From Saccoglossus kowalevskii (lineage: Eukaryota > Hemichordata > Enteropneusta > Harrimaniidae), in NCBI RefSeq assembly GCF_000003605.2, contig NW_003135204.1, positions 1 through 14,156 on the forward strand: 14,156 nucleotides of DNA, read 5' to 3'. The translations under genes and the position numbers were made by a program. Shown piece after piece: positions 1-9,578 of this stretch (within the stretch, counting starts at the first letter, position 1; each line of letters starts with the position of its first letter). The notes under the pieces are model-generated. The model saw only the letters and a list, made by a program, of their open reading frames with translations. It was not told the DNA's origin and made no database searches.

Positions 1-41
1 GTCACAAGTGAGCTATTCCCTAGAGACCTCAAAACAAAGAT
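1..41 (+). repeat. Edge monomer with two private insertions (41 bp)
   Basis: The first monomer reads GTCACAAGTGAG (one extra A) and ends AAAGAT before the next GTCAC (one extra T). Neither change appears in any other copy. The extra T makes the only plus-strand ATG in the window (40-42), and it meets an in-frame TGA two codons later, so it starts nothing. Being at the window edge, these may be low-quality contig-end errors rather than real variants. Confidence 0.85.
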
Positions 42-355
42 GTCACAGTGAGCTATTCCCTAGAGACCTCAAAACAAAGAGTCACAGTGAGCTATTCCCT
101 AGAGACCTCAAAACAAAGAGTCACAGTGAGCTATTCCCTAGAGACCTCAAAACAAAGAGTCACAGTGAGCTATTCCCTAGAGACCTTCAAAACAAAGAGT
201 CACAGTGAGCTATTCCCTAGAGACCTCAAAACAAAGAGTCACAGTGAGTTATTTCCTAGAGACCTCAAAACAAAGAGTCACAGTGAGCTATTCCCTAGAG
301 ACCTCAAAACAAAGAGTCACAGTGAGCTATTCCCTAGAGACCTTCAAAACAAAGA

Positions 356-704
356 GTCACAGTGAGCTATTTCCTAGAGACCTCAAAACAAAGAGTCACA
401 GTGAGCTATTCCCTAGAGACCTCAAAACAAAGAGTCACAGTGAGCTATTTCCTAGAGACCTCAAAACAAAGAGTCACAGTGAGCTATTCCTAGAGACCTC
501 AAAACAAAGAGTCACAGTGAGCTATTTCCTAGAGACCTCAAAACAAAGAGTCACAGTGAGCTATTCCCTAGAGACCTCAAAACAAAGAGTCACAGTGAGC
601 TATTTCCTAGAGACCTCAAAACAAAGAGTCACAGTGAGCTATTCCCTAGAGACCTCAAAACAAAGAGTCACAGTGAGCTATTTCCTAGAGACCTCAAACA
701 AAGA
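356..704 (+). repeat. Alternating T-type/C-type dimer block
   Basis: Nine monomers read T, C, T, (CC), T, C, T, C, T at position 17. The fourth copy has lost one base of the CCC/TCC run (TATTCCTAG at 484-492) so its type is ambiguous, and the last has AAA instead of AAAA. The pattern is a 78-bp two-monomer unit, a simple higher-order repeat. Confidence 0.7.
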
Positions 705-1095
705 GTCACAGTGAGCTATTCCCTAGAGACCTCAAAACAAAGAGTCACAGTGAGCTATTCCCTAGAGACCTCAAAACAAAGAGTCACAGTGAGCTTATTT
801 CCTAGAGACCTCAAAACAAAGAGTCACAGTGAGCTATTTCCTAGAGACCTCAAAACAAAGAGTCACAGTGAGTTATTTCCTAGAGACCTCAAAACAAAGA
901 GTCACAGTGAGCTATTTCCTAGAGACCTCAAAACAAAGAGTCACAGTGAGCTATTTCCTAGAGACCTCAAAACAAAGAGTCACAGTGAGCTATTTCCTAG
1001 AGACCTCAAAACAAAGAGTCACAGTGAGTTATTTCCTAGAGACCTCAAAACAAAGAGTCACAGTGAGCTATTTCCTAGAGACCTCAAAACAAAGA

Positions 1096-1134
1096 GTCAC
1101 AGTGAGCTATTCCCTAGAGACCTCAAAACAGAGA
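1096..1134 (+). repeat. Monomer with private A-to-G in the tail
   Basis: A C-type monomer whose tail reads AAAACAGAGAG: position 36 is G (base 1131) with length kept at 39. It is the only copy of this change. It should not be confused with the commoner two-base deletion, which also gives CAGAG but shortens the monomer to 37. Confidence 0.8.
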
Positions 1135-1524
1135 GTCACAGTGAGCTATTTCCTAGAGACCTCAAAACAAAGAGTCACAGTGAGCTATTTCCTAGAGACC
1201 TCAAAACAAAGAGTCACAGTGAGCTATTTCCTAGAGACCTCAAAACAAAGAGTCACAGTGAGCTATTTCCTAGAGACCTCAAAACAAAGAGTCACAGTGA
1301 GTTATTTCCTAGAGACCTCAAAACAAAGAGTCACAGTGAGCTATTTCCTAGAGACCTCAAAACAAAGAGTCACAGTGAGCTATTCCCTAGAGACCTCAAA
1401 ACAAAGAGTCACAGTGAGCTATTCCCTAGAGACCTCAAAACAAAGAGTCACAGTGAGCTATTCCCTAGAGACCTCAAAACAAAGAGTCACAGTGAGCTAT
1501 TTCCTAGAGACCTCAAAACAAAGA

Positions 1525-1561
1525 GTCACAGTGAGCTATTTCCTAGAGACCTCAAAACAAA
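1525..1561 (+). repeat. 37-bp monomer ending CAAAGTC
   Basis: The tail runs AAAACAAAGTCAC, losing GA just before the next monomer. The same junction recurs once, at 11877-11913. Two identical short junctions 10 kb apart point either to a copied variant or to a deletion-prone spot between the direct repeats AAAGAG and AGTC. Confidence 0.8.
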
Positions 1562-1757
1562 GTCACAGTGAGCTATTTCCTAGAGACCTCAAAACAAAGA
1601 GTCACAGTGAGCTATTTCCTAGAGACCTCAAAACAAAGAGTCACAGTGAGCTATTCCCTAGAGACCTCAAAACAAAGAGTCACAGTGAGCTATTTCCTAG
1701 AGACCTTCAAAACAAAGAGTCACAGTGAGCTATTTCCTAGAGACCTCAAAACAAAGA

Positions 1758-1796
1758 GTCACAGTGAGCTATTTCCTAGAGCCCCCAAGGCAAGGA
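1758..1796 (+). repeat. CCCCCAAGGCAAGG variant monomer, copy 1
   Basis: The first 24 bases are the normal T-type monomer. The tail then differs at five positions within 13 bases: 25 A>C, 28 T>C, 32 A>G, 33 A>G and 37 A>G, giving GAGCCCCCAAGGCAAGGA. Length stays 39. It is preceded by T-type and followed by C-type then T-type copies, a neighbourhood shared by three other members of this variant family (2959, 7670 and 7825). Confidence 0.9.
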
Positions 1797-1872
1797 GTCA
1801 CAGTGAGCTATTCCCTAGAGACCTCAAAACAAAGAGTCACAGTGAGCTATTTCCTAGAGACCTCAAAACAGA

Positions 1873-2184
1873 GTCACAGTGAGCTATTTCCTAGAGACCT
1901 CAAAACAAAGAGTCACAGTGAGCTATTCCCTAGAGACCTCAAAACAAAGAGTCACAGTGAGCTATTTCCTAGAGACCTCAAAACAAAGAGTCACAGTGAG
2001 CTATTCCCTAGAGACCTCAAAACAAAGAGTCACAGTGAGCTATTTCCTAGAGACCTCAAAACAAAGAGTCACAGTGAGCTATTCCCTAGAGACCTCAAAA
2101 CAAAGAGTCACAGTGAGCTATTTCCTAGAGACCTCAAAACAAAGAGTCACAGTGAGCTATTCCCTAGAGACCTCAAAACAAAGA
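1873..2184 (+). repeat. Four exact T/C dimers (78-bp higher-order unit)
   Basis: Eight consecutive full-length monomers alternate T-type and C-type at position 17 with no other difference seen, so the block is four copies of a 78-bp dimer. It starts right after a 37-bp short monomer (ends 1872). This is the cleanest dimeric stretch in the window. Confidence 0.8.
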
Positions 2185-2533
2185 GTCACAGTGAGCTATT
2201 TCCTAGAGACCTCAAAACAAAGAGTCACAGTGAGCTATTTCCTAGAGACCTCAAAACAAAGAGTCACAGTGAGCTATTCCCTAGAGACCTCAAAACAAAG
2301 AGTCACAGTGAGCTATTCCCTAGAGACCTCAAAACAAAGAGTCACAGTGAGCTATTCCCTAGAGACCTCAAAACAAAGAGTCACAGTGAGCTATTCCCTA
2401 GAGACCTCAAAACAAAGAGTCACAGTGAGCTATTCCCTAGAGACCTCAAAACAAAGAGTCACAGTGAGCTATTTCCTAGAGACCTCAAAACAGAGTCACA
2501 GTGAGCTATTCCCTAGAGACCTCAAAACAAAGA

Positions 2534-2568
2534 GTCACAGTGAGTTATTTCCTAGAGACCTCAAAACA
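2534..2568 (+). repeat. Shortest complete monomer (35 bp)
   Basis: A GTTAT, T-type monomer whose tail reads AAAACAGTCAC: four bases of the AAAGAG segment are missing. It is the only four-base loss in the window. It may be the common two-base tail loss plus a further two-base loss. Confidence 0.85.
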
Positions 2569-2958
2569 GTCACAGTGAGCTATTTCCTAGAGACCTCAAA
2601 ACAAAGAGTCACAGTGAGCTATTTCCTAGAGACCTCAAAACAAAGAGTCACAGTGAGCTATTCCCTAGAGACCTCAAAACAAAGAGTCACAGTGAGCTAT
2701 TTCCTAGAGACCTCAAAACAAAGAGTCACAGTGAGCTATTCCCTAGAGACCTCAAAACAAAGAGTCACAGTGAGCTATTTCCTAGAGACCTCAAAACAAA
2801 GAGTCACAGTGAGCTATTTCCTAGAGACCTCAAAACAAAGAGTCACAGTGAGCTATTTCCTAGAGACCTCAAAACAAAGAGTCACAGTGAGCTATTCCCT
2901 AGAGACCTCAAAACAAAGAGTCACAGTGAGTTATTTCCTAGAGACCTCAAAACAAAGA

Positions 2959-2997
2959 GTCACAGTGAGCTATTTCCTAGAGCCCCCAAGGCAAGGA
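2959..2997 (+). repeat. CCCCCAAGGCAAGG variant monomer, copy 2
   Basis: Identical to the copy at 1758-1796 at all five diagnostic tail positions. It is preceded by a GTTAT T-type monomer and followed by C-type then T-type copies. The distance from the first copy is 1201 bp, which is 31 monomers minus the 8 bases of net indel between them. Confidence 0.9.
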
Positions 2998-3310
2998 GTC
3001 ACAGTGAGCTATTCCCTAGAGACCTCAAAACAAAGAGTCACAGTGAGCTATTTCCTAGAGACCTCAAAACAAAGAGTCACAGTGAGCTATTTCCTAGAGA
3101 CCTCAAAACAAAGAGTCACAGTGAGCTATTCCCTAGAGACCTCAAAACAAAGAGTCACAGTGAGCTATTTCCTAGAGACCTCAAAACAAAGAGTCACAGT
3201 GAGCTATTTCCTAGAGACCTCAAAACAAAGAGTCACAGTGAGCTATTTCCTAGAGACCTTCAAAACAAAGAGTCACAGTGAGCTATTCCCTAGAGACCTC
3301 AAAACAAAGA

Positions 3311-3349
3311 GTCACAGTGAGTTAGTCCCTAGAGACCTCAAAACAAAGA
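3311..3349 (+). repeat. GTTAGTCCC variant monomer, copy 1
   Basis: Positions 12 (C>T) and 15 (T>G) turn GCTATTCCC into GTTAGTCCC. The change removes the AluI site and makes TAG in the frame that otherwise reads VTVSYSLETSKQR, ending that open stretch. Preceded by a C-type monomer and followed by five T-type copies. Confidence 0.9.
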
Positions 3350-3857
3350 GTCACAGTGAGCTATTTCCTAGAGACCTCAAAACAAAGAGTCACAGTGAGC
3401 TATTTCCTAGAGACCTCAAAACAAAGAGTCACAGTGAGCTATTTCCTAGAGACCTCAAAACAAAGAGTCACAGTGAGCTATTTCCTAGAGACCTCAAAAC
3501 AAAGAGTCACAGTGAGCTATTTCCTAGAGACCTTCAAAACAAAGAGTCACAGTGAGCTATTCCCTAGAGACCTCAAAACAAAGAGTCACAGTGAGCTATT
3601 TCCTAGAGACCTCAAAACAAAGAGTCACAGTGAGCTATTTCCTAGAGACCTCAAAACAAAGAGTCACAGTGAGCTATTCCCTAGAGACCTCAAAACAAAG
3701 AGTCACAGTGAGCTATTTCCTAGAGACCTCAAAACAAAGAGTCACAGTGAGCTATTCCCTAGAGACCTCAAAACAAAGAGTCACAGTGAGCTATTTCCTA
3801 GAGACCTCAAAACAAAGAGTCACAGTGAGCTATTTCCTAGAGACCTCAAAACAAAGA

Positions 3858-3894
3858 GTCAGTGAGCTATTCCCTAGAGACCTCAAAACAAAGA
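3858..3894 (+). repeat. 37-bp monomer with shortened head (GTCAGTGAG)
   Basis: The normal GTCACAGTGAG has lost one CA unit and reads GTCAGTGAG. A second copy of the same head deletion begins at 4635. The loss of one of two CA steps is consistent with slippage. The dyad TCACAGTGA present in ordinary monomers is broken here. Confidence 0.85.
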
Positions 3895-4556
3895 GTCACA
3901 GTGAGCTATTCCCTAGAGACCTCAAAACAGAGTCACAGTGAGTTATTTCCTAGAGACCTTCAAAACAAAGAGTCACAGTGAGCTATTTCCTAGAGACCTC
4001 AAAACAAAGAGTCACAGTGAGCTATTTCCTAGAGACCTCAAAACAAAGAGTCACAGTGAGCTATTTCCTAGAGACCTCAAAACAAAGAGTCACAGTGAGC
4101 TATTTCCTAGAGACCTTCAAAACAAAGAGTCACAGTGAGTTATTTCCTAGAGACCTCAAAACAAAGAGTCACAGTGAGCTATTTCCTAGAGACCTCAAAA
4201 CAAAGAGTCACAGTGAGCTATTTCCTAGAGACCTTCAAAACAAAGAGTCACAGTGAGCTATTCCCTAGAGACCTCAAAACAAAGAGTCACAGTGAGCTAT
4301 TTCCTAGAGACCTCAAAACAGAGTCACAGTGAGCTATTCCCTAGAGACCTCAAAACAAAGAGTCACAGTGAGCTATTTCCTAGAGACCTCAAAACAAAGA
4401 GTCACAGTGAGCTATTTCCTAGAGACCTCAAAACAAAGAGTCACAGTGAGCTATTTCCTAGAGACCTCAAAACAAAGAGTCACAGTGAGCTATTTCCTAG
4501 AGACCTCAAAACAAGGAGTCACAGTGAGCTATTCCCTAGAGACCTCAAAACAAAGA

Positions 4557-5096
4557 GTCACAGTGAGCTATTTCCTAGAGACCTCAAAACAAAGAGTCAC
4601 AGTGAGCTATTTCCTAGAGACCTCAAAACAAAGAGTCAGTGAGCTATTTCCTAGAGACCTCAAAACAAAGAGTCACAGTGAGCTATTTCCTAGAGACCTC
4701 AAAACAAAGAGTCACAGTGAGCTATTTCCTAGAGACCTCAAAACAAAGAGTCACAGTGAGCTATTTCCTAGAGACCTCAAAACAAAGAGTCACAGTGAGC
4801 TATTTCCTAGAGACCTCAAAACAAAGAGTCACAGTGAGCTATTTCCTAGAGACCTCAAAACAAAGAGTCACAGTGAGCTATTTCCTAGAGACCTCAAAAC
4901 AGAGTCACAGTGAGCTATTTCCTAGAGACCTCAAAACAAAGAGTCACAGTGAGCTATTTCCTAGAGACCTCAAAACAAAGAGTCACAGTGAGCTATTTCC
5001 TAGAGACCTCAAAACAAAGAGTCACAGTGAGCTATTTCCTAGAGACCTCAAAACAGAGTCACAGTGAGTTATTTCCTAGAGACCTCAAAACAAAGA
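4557..5096 (+). repeat. Run of 14 T-type monomers
   Basis: Fourteen consecutive monomers carry T at position 17, the longest unbroken run of one type seen in the window. It includes a head-deleted 37-bp copy (4635-4671) and two tail-shortened copies (CAGAGTC junctions, monomers ending 4903 and 5057). The final monomer (5058-5096) has GTTAT and also begins the duplicated hexamer that follows. Confidence 0.75.
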
Positions 5097-5289
5097 GTCA
5101 CAGTGAGCTATTCCCTAGAGACCTCAAAACAAAGAGTCACAGTGAGCTATTCTCTAGAGACCTCAAAACAAAGAGTCACAGTGAGCTATTCCCTAGAGAC
5201 CTCAAAACAAAGAGTCACAGTGAGCTATTTCCTAGAGACCTCAAAACAAAGAGTCACAGTGAGCTATTTCCTAGAGACCTCAAAACAGA
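5058..5289 (+). repeat. Six-monomer higher-order block, copy 1 (232 bp)
   Basis: Monomer order: GTTAT T-type; C-type; CTC-type (TATTCTCTAG, position 18 C>T); C-type; T-type; T-type with tail shortened by two. The same order recurs immediately downstream. The rare GTTAT and CTC markers at the same offsets make chance agreement unlikely. Confidence 0.88.
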
Positions 5290-5523
5290 GTCACAGTGAG
5301 TTATTTCCTAGAGACCTCAAAACAAAGAGTCACAGTGAGCTATTCCCTAGAGACCTCAAAACAAAGAGTCACAGTGAGCTATTCTCTAGAGACCTCAAAA
5401 CAAAGAGTCACAGTGAGCTATTCCCTAGAGACCTCAAAACAAAGAGTCACAGTGAGCTATTTCCTAGAGACCTCAAAACAAAGAGTCACAGTGAGCTATT
5501 TCCTAGAGACCTCAAAACAAAGA
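5290..5523 (+). repeat. Six-monomer higher-order block, copy 2 (234 bp)
   Basis: Repeats the order of 5058-5289 base for base except that the sixth monomer has the full AAAACAAAGAG tail instead of CAGAG. Rare-variant spacing (GTTAT to GTTAT, XbaI-type site at 5153 to 5385) is exactly 232 bp, as expected for a recent tandem duplication. Confidence 0.88.
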
Positions 5524-5601
5524 GTCACAGTGAGCTATTTCCTAGAGACCTCAAAACAAAGAGTCACAGTGAGCTATTCCCTAGAGACCTCAAAACAAAG
5601 A

Positions 5602-5913
5602 GTCACAGTGAGCTATTTCCTAGAGACCTCAAAACAAAGAGTCACAGTGAGCTATTTCCTAGAGACCTCAAAACAAAGAGTCACAGTGAGCTATTCCCTA
5701 GAGACCTCAAAACAAAGAGTCACAGTGAGCTATTCCCTAGAGACCTCAAAACAAAGAGTCACAGTGAGCTATTTCCTAGAGACCTCAAAACAAAGAGTCA
5801 CAGTGAGCTATTTCCTAGAGACCTCAAAACAAAGAGTCACAGTGAGCTATTCCCTAGAGACCTCAAAACAAAGAGTCACAGTGAGCTATTCCCTAGAGAC
5901 CTCAAAACAAAGA
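5602..5913 (+). repeat. Two TTCC tetramers (156-bp higher-order unit)
   Basis: Eight full-length monomers read T,T,C,C,T,T,C,C at position 17, followed by a further T,T,C at 5914-6030. No other differences were seen inside the block. This is a local four-monomer period, different from the dimer blocks upstream. Confidence 0.65.
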
Positions 5914-6381
5914 GTCACAGTGAGCTATTTCCTAGAGACCTCAAAACAAAGAGTCACAGTGAGCTATTTCCTAGAGACCTCAAAACAAAGAGTCACAGTG
6001 AGCTATTCCCTAGAGACCTCAAAACAAAGAGTCACAGTGAGCTATTTCCTAGAGACCTCAAAACAAAGAGTCACAGTGAGCTATTTCCTAGAGACCTCAA
6101 AACAAAGAGTCACAGTGAGCTATTTCCTAGAGACCTCAAAACAAAGAGTCACAGTGAGCTATTTCCTAGAGACCTCAAAACAAAGAGTCACAGTGAGCTA
6201 TTTCCTAGAGACCTCAAAACAAAGAGTCACAGTGAGCTATTCCCTAGAGACCTCAAAACAAAGAGTCACAGTGAGCTATTTCCTAGAGACCTCAAAACAA
6301 AGAGTCACAGTGAGCTATTTCCTAGAGACCTCAAAACAAAGAGTCACAGTGAGCTATTTCCTAGAGACCTCAAAACAAAGA

Positions 6382-6615
6382 GTCACAGTGAGCTATTCCC
6401 TAGAGACCTCAAAACAAAGAGTCACAGTGAGTTAGTCCCTAGAGACCTCAAAACAAAGAGTCACAGTGAGCTATTTCCTAGAGACCTCAAAACAAAGAGT
6501 CACAGTGAGCTATTCCCTAGAGACCTCAAAACAAAGAGTCACAGTGAGTTAGTCCCTAGAGACCTCAAAACAAAGAGTCACAGTGAGCTATTCCCTAGAG
6601 ACCTCAAAACAAAGA
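6382..6615 (+). repeat. Trimer duplication carrying two GTTAGTCCC monomers
   Basis: Monomer order is C-type, GTTAGT variant (6421-6459), T-type, C-type, GTTAGT variant (6538-6576), C-type. The two rare variants lie exactly 117 bp (three monomers) apart, each after a C-type copy, which supports a local three-monomer duplication with later change at the third monomer. Confidence 0.75.
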
Positions 6616-7045
6616 GTCACAGTGAGTTATTTCCTAGAGACCTCAAAACAAAGAGTCACAGTGAGCTATTTCCTAGAGACCTCAAAACAAAGAGTCACAG
6701 TGAGCTATTTCCTAGAGACCTCAAAACAAAGAGTCACAGTGAGCTATTTCCTAGAGACCTCAAAACAAAGAGTCACAGTGAGCTATTCCCTAGAGACCTC
6801 AAAACAAAGAGTCACAGTGAGCTATTTCCTAGAGACCTCAAAACAAAGAGTCACAGTGAGCTATTCCCTAGAGACCTCAAAACAAAGAGTCACAGTGAGC
6901 TATTCCCTAGAGACCTCAAAACAAAGAGTCACAGTGAGCTATTTCCTAGAGACCTTCAAAACAAAGAGTCACAGTGAGCTATTTCCTAGAGACCTCAAAA
7001 CAAAGAGTCACAGTGAGCTATTTCCTAGAGACCTCAAAACAAAGA

Positions 7046-7084
7046 GTCACAGTGAGCTATTCCCTTGAGACCTCAAAACAAAGA
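7046..7084 (+). repeat. Monomer with private A-to-T removing CTAG
   Basis: A C-type monomer in which position 21 is T (base 7066), giving CCCTTGAGACC. It is the only such copy. The change removes the CTAG found in the other monomers and puts TGA into the HSELFPRDLKTKS frame, ending that open stretch at this point. Confidence 0.85.
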
Positions 7085-7514
7085 GTCACAGTGAGCTATT
7101 CCCTAGAGACCTCAAAACAAAGAGTCACAGTGAGCTATTTCCTAGAGACCTCAAAACAAAGAGTCACAGTGAGCTATTTCCTAGAGACCTTCAAAACAAA
7201 GAGTCACAGTGAGCTATTCCCTAGAGACCTCAAAACAAAGAGTCACAGTGAGCTATTCCCTAGAGACCTCAAAACAAAGAGTCACAGTGAGCTATTCCCT
7301 AGAGACCTCAAAACAAAGAGTCACAGTGAGCTATTTCCTAGAGACCTCAAAACAAAGAGTCACAGTGAGCTATTTCCTAGAGACCTCAAAACAAAGAGTC
7401 ACAGTGAGCTATTCCCTAGAGACCTCAAAACAAAGAGTCACAGTGAGCTATTCCCTAGAGACCTCAAAACAAAGAGTCACAGTGAGCTATTCCCTAGAGA
7501 CCTCAAAACAAAGA

Positions 7515-7552
7515 GTCACAGTGAGCTATTTCCTAGAGACCTTCAAAACAGA
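7515..7552 (+). repeat. Compound indel monomer (CCTTC insertion plus short tail), copy 1
   Basis: This 38-bp T-type monomer has both an extra T (ACCTTC) and a two-base loss in the tail (AAAACAGAGTC). Three further monomers carry the same pair of changes (8176, 11062, 11373). The extra T occurs alone in 12 monomers and the short tail alone in 8, so the four joint copies probably descend from one compound monomer or a few. Confidence 0.8.
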
Positions 7553-7669
7553 GTCACAGTGAGCTATTTCCTAGAGACCTCAAAACAAAGAGTCACAGTG
7601 AGCTATTTCCTAGAGACCTCAAAACAAAGAGTCACAGTGAGCTATTTCCTAGAGACCTCAAAACAAAGA

Positions 7670-7708
7670 GTCACAGTGAGCTATTTCCTAGAGACCCCAA
7701 GGCAAGGA
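7670..7708 (+). repeat. ACCCCAAGGCAAGG variant monomer (intermediate form)
   Basis: Carries four of the five diagnostic tail changes (28 T>C, 32 and 33 A>G, 37 A>G) but keeps A at position 25, so it reads GAGACCCCAAGGCAAGGA. It sits four monomers upstream of a full five-change copy (7825). It is either a step toward the full variant or a conversion product between the full variant and a standard monomer. Confidence 0.9.
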
Positions 7709-7824
7709 GTCACAGTGAGCTATTCCCTAGAGACCTCAAAACAAAGAGTCACAGTGAGCTATTTCCTAGAGACCTCAAAACAAAGAGTCACAGTGAGCTA
7801 TTCCTAGAGACCTCAAAACAAAGA

Positions 7825-7863
7825 GTCACAGTGAGCTATTTCCTAGAGCCCCCAAGGCAAGGA
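7825..7863 (+). repeat. CCCCCAAGGCAAGG variant monomer, copy 3
   Basis: All five diagnostic tail changes are present. It follows a 38-bp monomer with a lost base in the CCC/TCC run (TATTCCTAG near 7798-7806) and precedes a C-type then a GTTAT T-type copy. The order variant, C, T after it matches 1758, 2959 and 7670. Confidence 0.9.
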
Positions 7864-8175
7864 GTCACAGTGAGCTATTCCCTAGAGACCTCAAAACAAA
7901 GAGTCACAGTGAGTTATTTCCTAGAGACCTCAAAACAAAGAGTCACAGTGAGCTATTCCCTAGAGACCTCAAAACAAAGAGTCACAGTGAGCTATTTCCT
8001 AGAGACCTCAAAACAAAGAGTCACAGTGAGCTATTCCCTAGAGACCTCAAAACAAAGAGTCACAGTGAGCTATTCCCTAGAGACCTCAAAACAAAGAGTC
8101 ACAGTGAGCTATTTCCTAGAGACCTCAAAACAAAGAGTCACAGTGAGCTATTTCCTAGAGACCTCAAAACAAAGA

Positions 8176-8642
8176 GTCACAGTGAGCTATTCCCTAGAGA
8201 CCTTCAAAACAGAGTCACAGTGAGCTATTCCCTAGAGACCTCAAAACAAAGAGTCACAGTGAGCTATTCCCTAGAGACCTCAAAACAAAGAGTCACAGTG
8301 AGCTATTCCCTAGAGACCTCAAAACAAAGAGTCACAGTGAGCTATTCCCTAGAGACCTCAAAACAAGGAGTCACAGTGAGCTATTCCCTAGAGACCTCAA
8401 AACAAAGAGTCACAGTGAGCTATTCCCTAGAGACCTCAAAACAAGGAGTCACAGTGAGCTATTCCCTAGAGACCTCAAAACAAAGAGTCACAGTGAGCTA
8501 TTCCCTAGAGACCTCAAAACAAAGAGTCACAGTGAGCTATTCCCTAGAGACCTCAAAACAAAGAGTCACAGTGAGCTATTCCCTAGAGACCTCAAAACAA
8601 AGAGTCACAGTGAGCTATTCCCTAGAGACCTCAAAACAAAGA
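8176..8642 (+). repeat. Run of 12 C-type monomers
   Basis: Twelve consecutive monomers carry C at position 17, the longest C-type run. The first (8176-8213) is a 38-bp compound-indel monomer. Two copies inside (8331-8369 and 8409-8447) share a rare A>G at position 37 (bases 8367 and 8445), exactly 78 bp apart, marking a dimer duplication. The only other copy with this single change is the monomer with G at 4515. Confidence 0.8.
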
Positions 8643-9578
8643 GTCACAGTGAGCTATTTCCTAGAGACCTCAAAACAAAGAGTCACAGTGAGCTATTCCC
8701 TAGAGACCTCAAAACAAAGAGTCACAGTGAGCTATTTCCTAGAGACCTCAAAACAAAGAGTCACAGTGAGCTATTTCCTAGAGACCTCAAAACAAAGAGT
8801 CACAGTGAGCTATTCCCTAGAGACCTCAAAACAAAGAGTCACAGTGAGCTATTCCCTAGAGACCTCAAAACAAAGAGTCACAGTGAGCTATTTCCTAGAG
8901 ACCTCAAAACAAAGAGTCACAGTGAGCTATTCCCTAGAGACCTCAAAACAAAGAGTCACAGTGAGCTATTCCCTAGAGACCTCAAAACAAAGAGTCACAG
9001 TGAGCTATTTCCTAGAGACCTCAAAACAAAGAGTCACAGTGAGTTATTTCCTAGAGACCTCAAAACAAAGAGTCACAGTGAGCTATTTCCTAGAGACCTC
9101 AAAACAAAGAGTCACAGTGAGCTATTCCCTAGAGACCTCAAAACAAAGAGTCACAGTGAGCTATTTCCTAGAGACCTCAAAACAAAGAGTCACAGTGAGC
9201 TATTTCCTAGAGACCTCAAAACAAAGAGTCACAGTGAGCTATTCCCTAGAGACCTCAAAACAAAGAGTCACAGTGAGCTATTCCCTAGAGACCTCAAAAC
9301 AAAGAGTCACAGTGAGCTATTTCCTAGAGACCTCAAAACAAAGAGTCACAGTGAGCTATTTCCTAGAGACCTCAAAACAAAGAGTCACAGTGAGCTATTT
9401 CCTAGAGACCTCAAAACAAAGAGTCACAGTGAGCTATTCCCTAGAGACCTCAAAACAAAGAGTCACAGTGAGTTATTCCCTAGAGACCTCAAAACAAAGA
9501 GTCACAGTGAGCTATTTCCTAGAGACCTCAAAACAAAGAGTCACAGTGAGCTATTTCCTAGAGACCTCAAAACAAAGA

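Noticed and set aside
40-42. Start codon ATG
   Set aside because: The only plus-strand ATG in the window, made by a private T insertion at the edge, and followed by TGA after two more codons.
5064-6977. Second long open stretch (over 600 codons)
   Set aside because: It reads mostly in the other open frame (HSELFPRDLKTKS) and overlaps an open stretch in the first frame over the same bases. Its end falls at a TGA reached after a one-base insertion monomer near 6953.
7066-7070. TTGAG as a promoter -35 element or other regulatory site
   Set aside because: A single private substitution in one monomer, with no matching partner element or adjacent gene.
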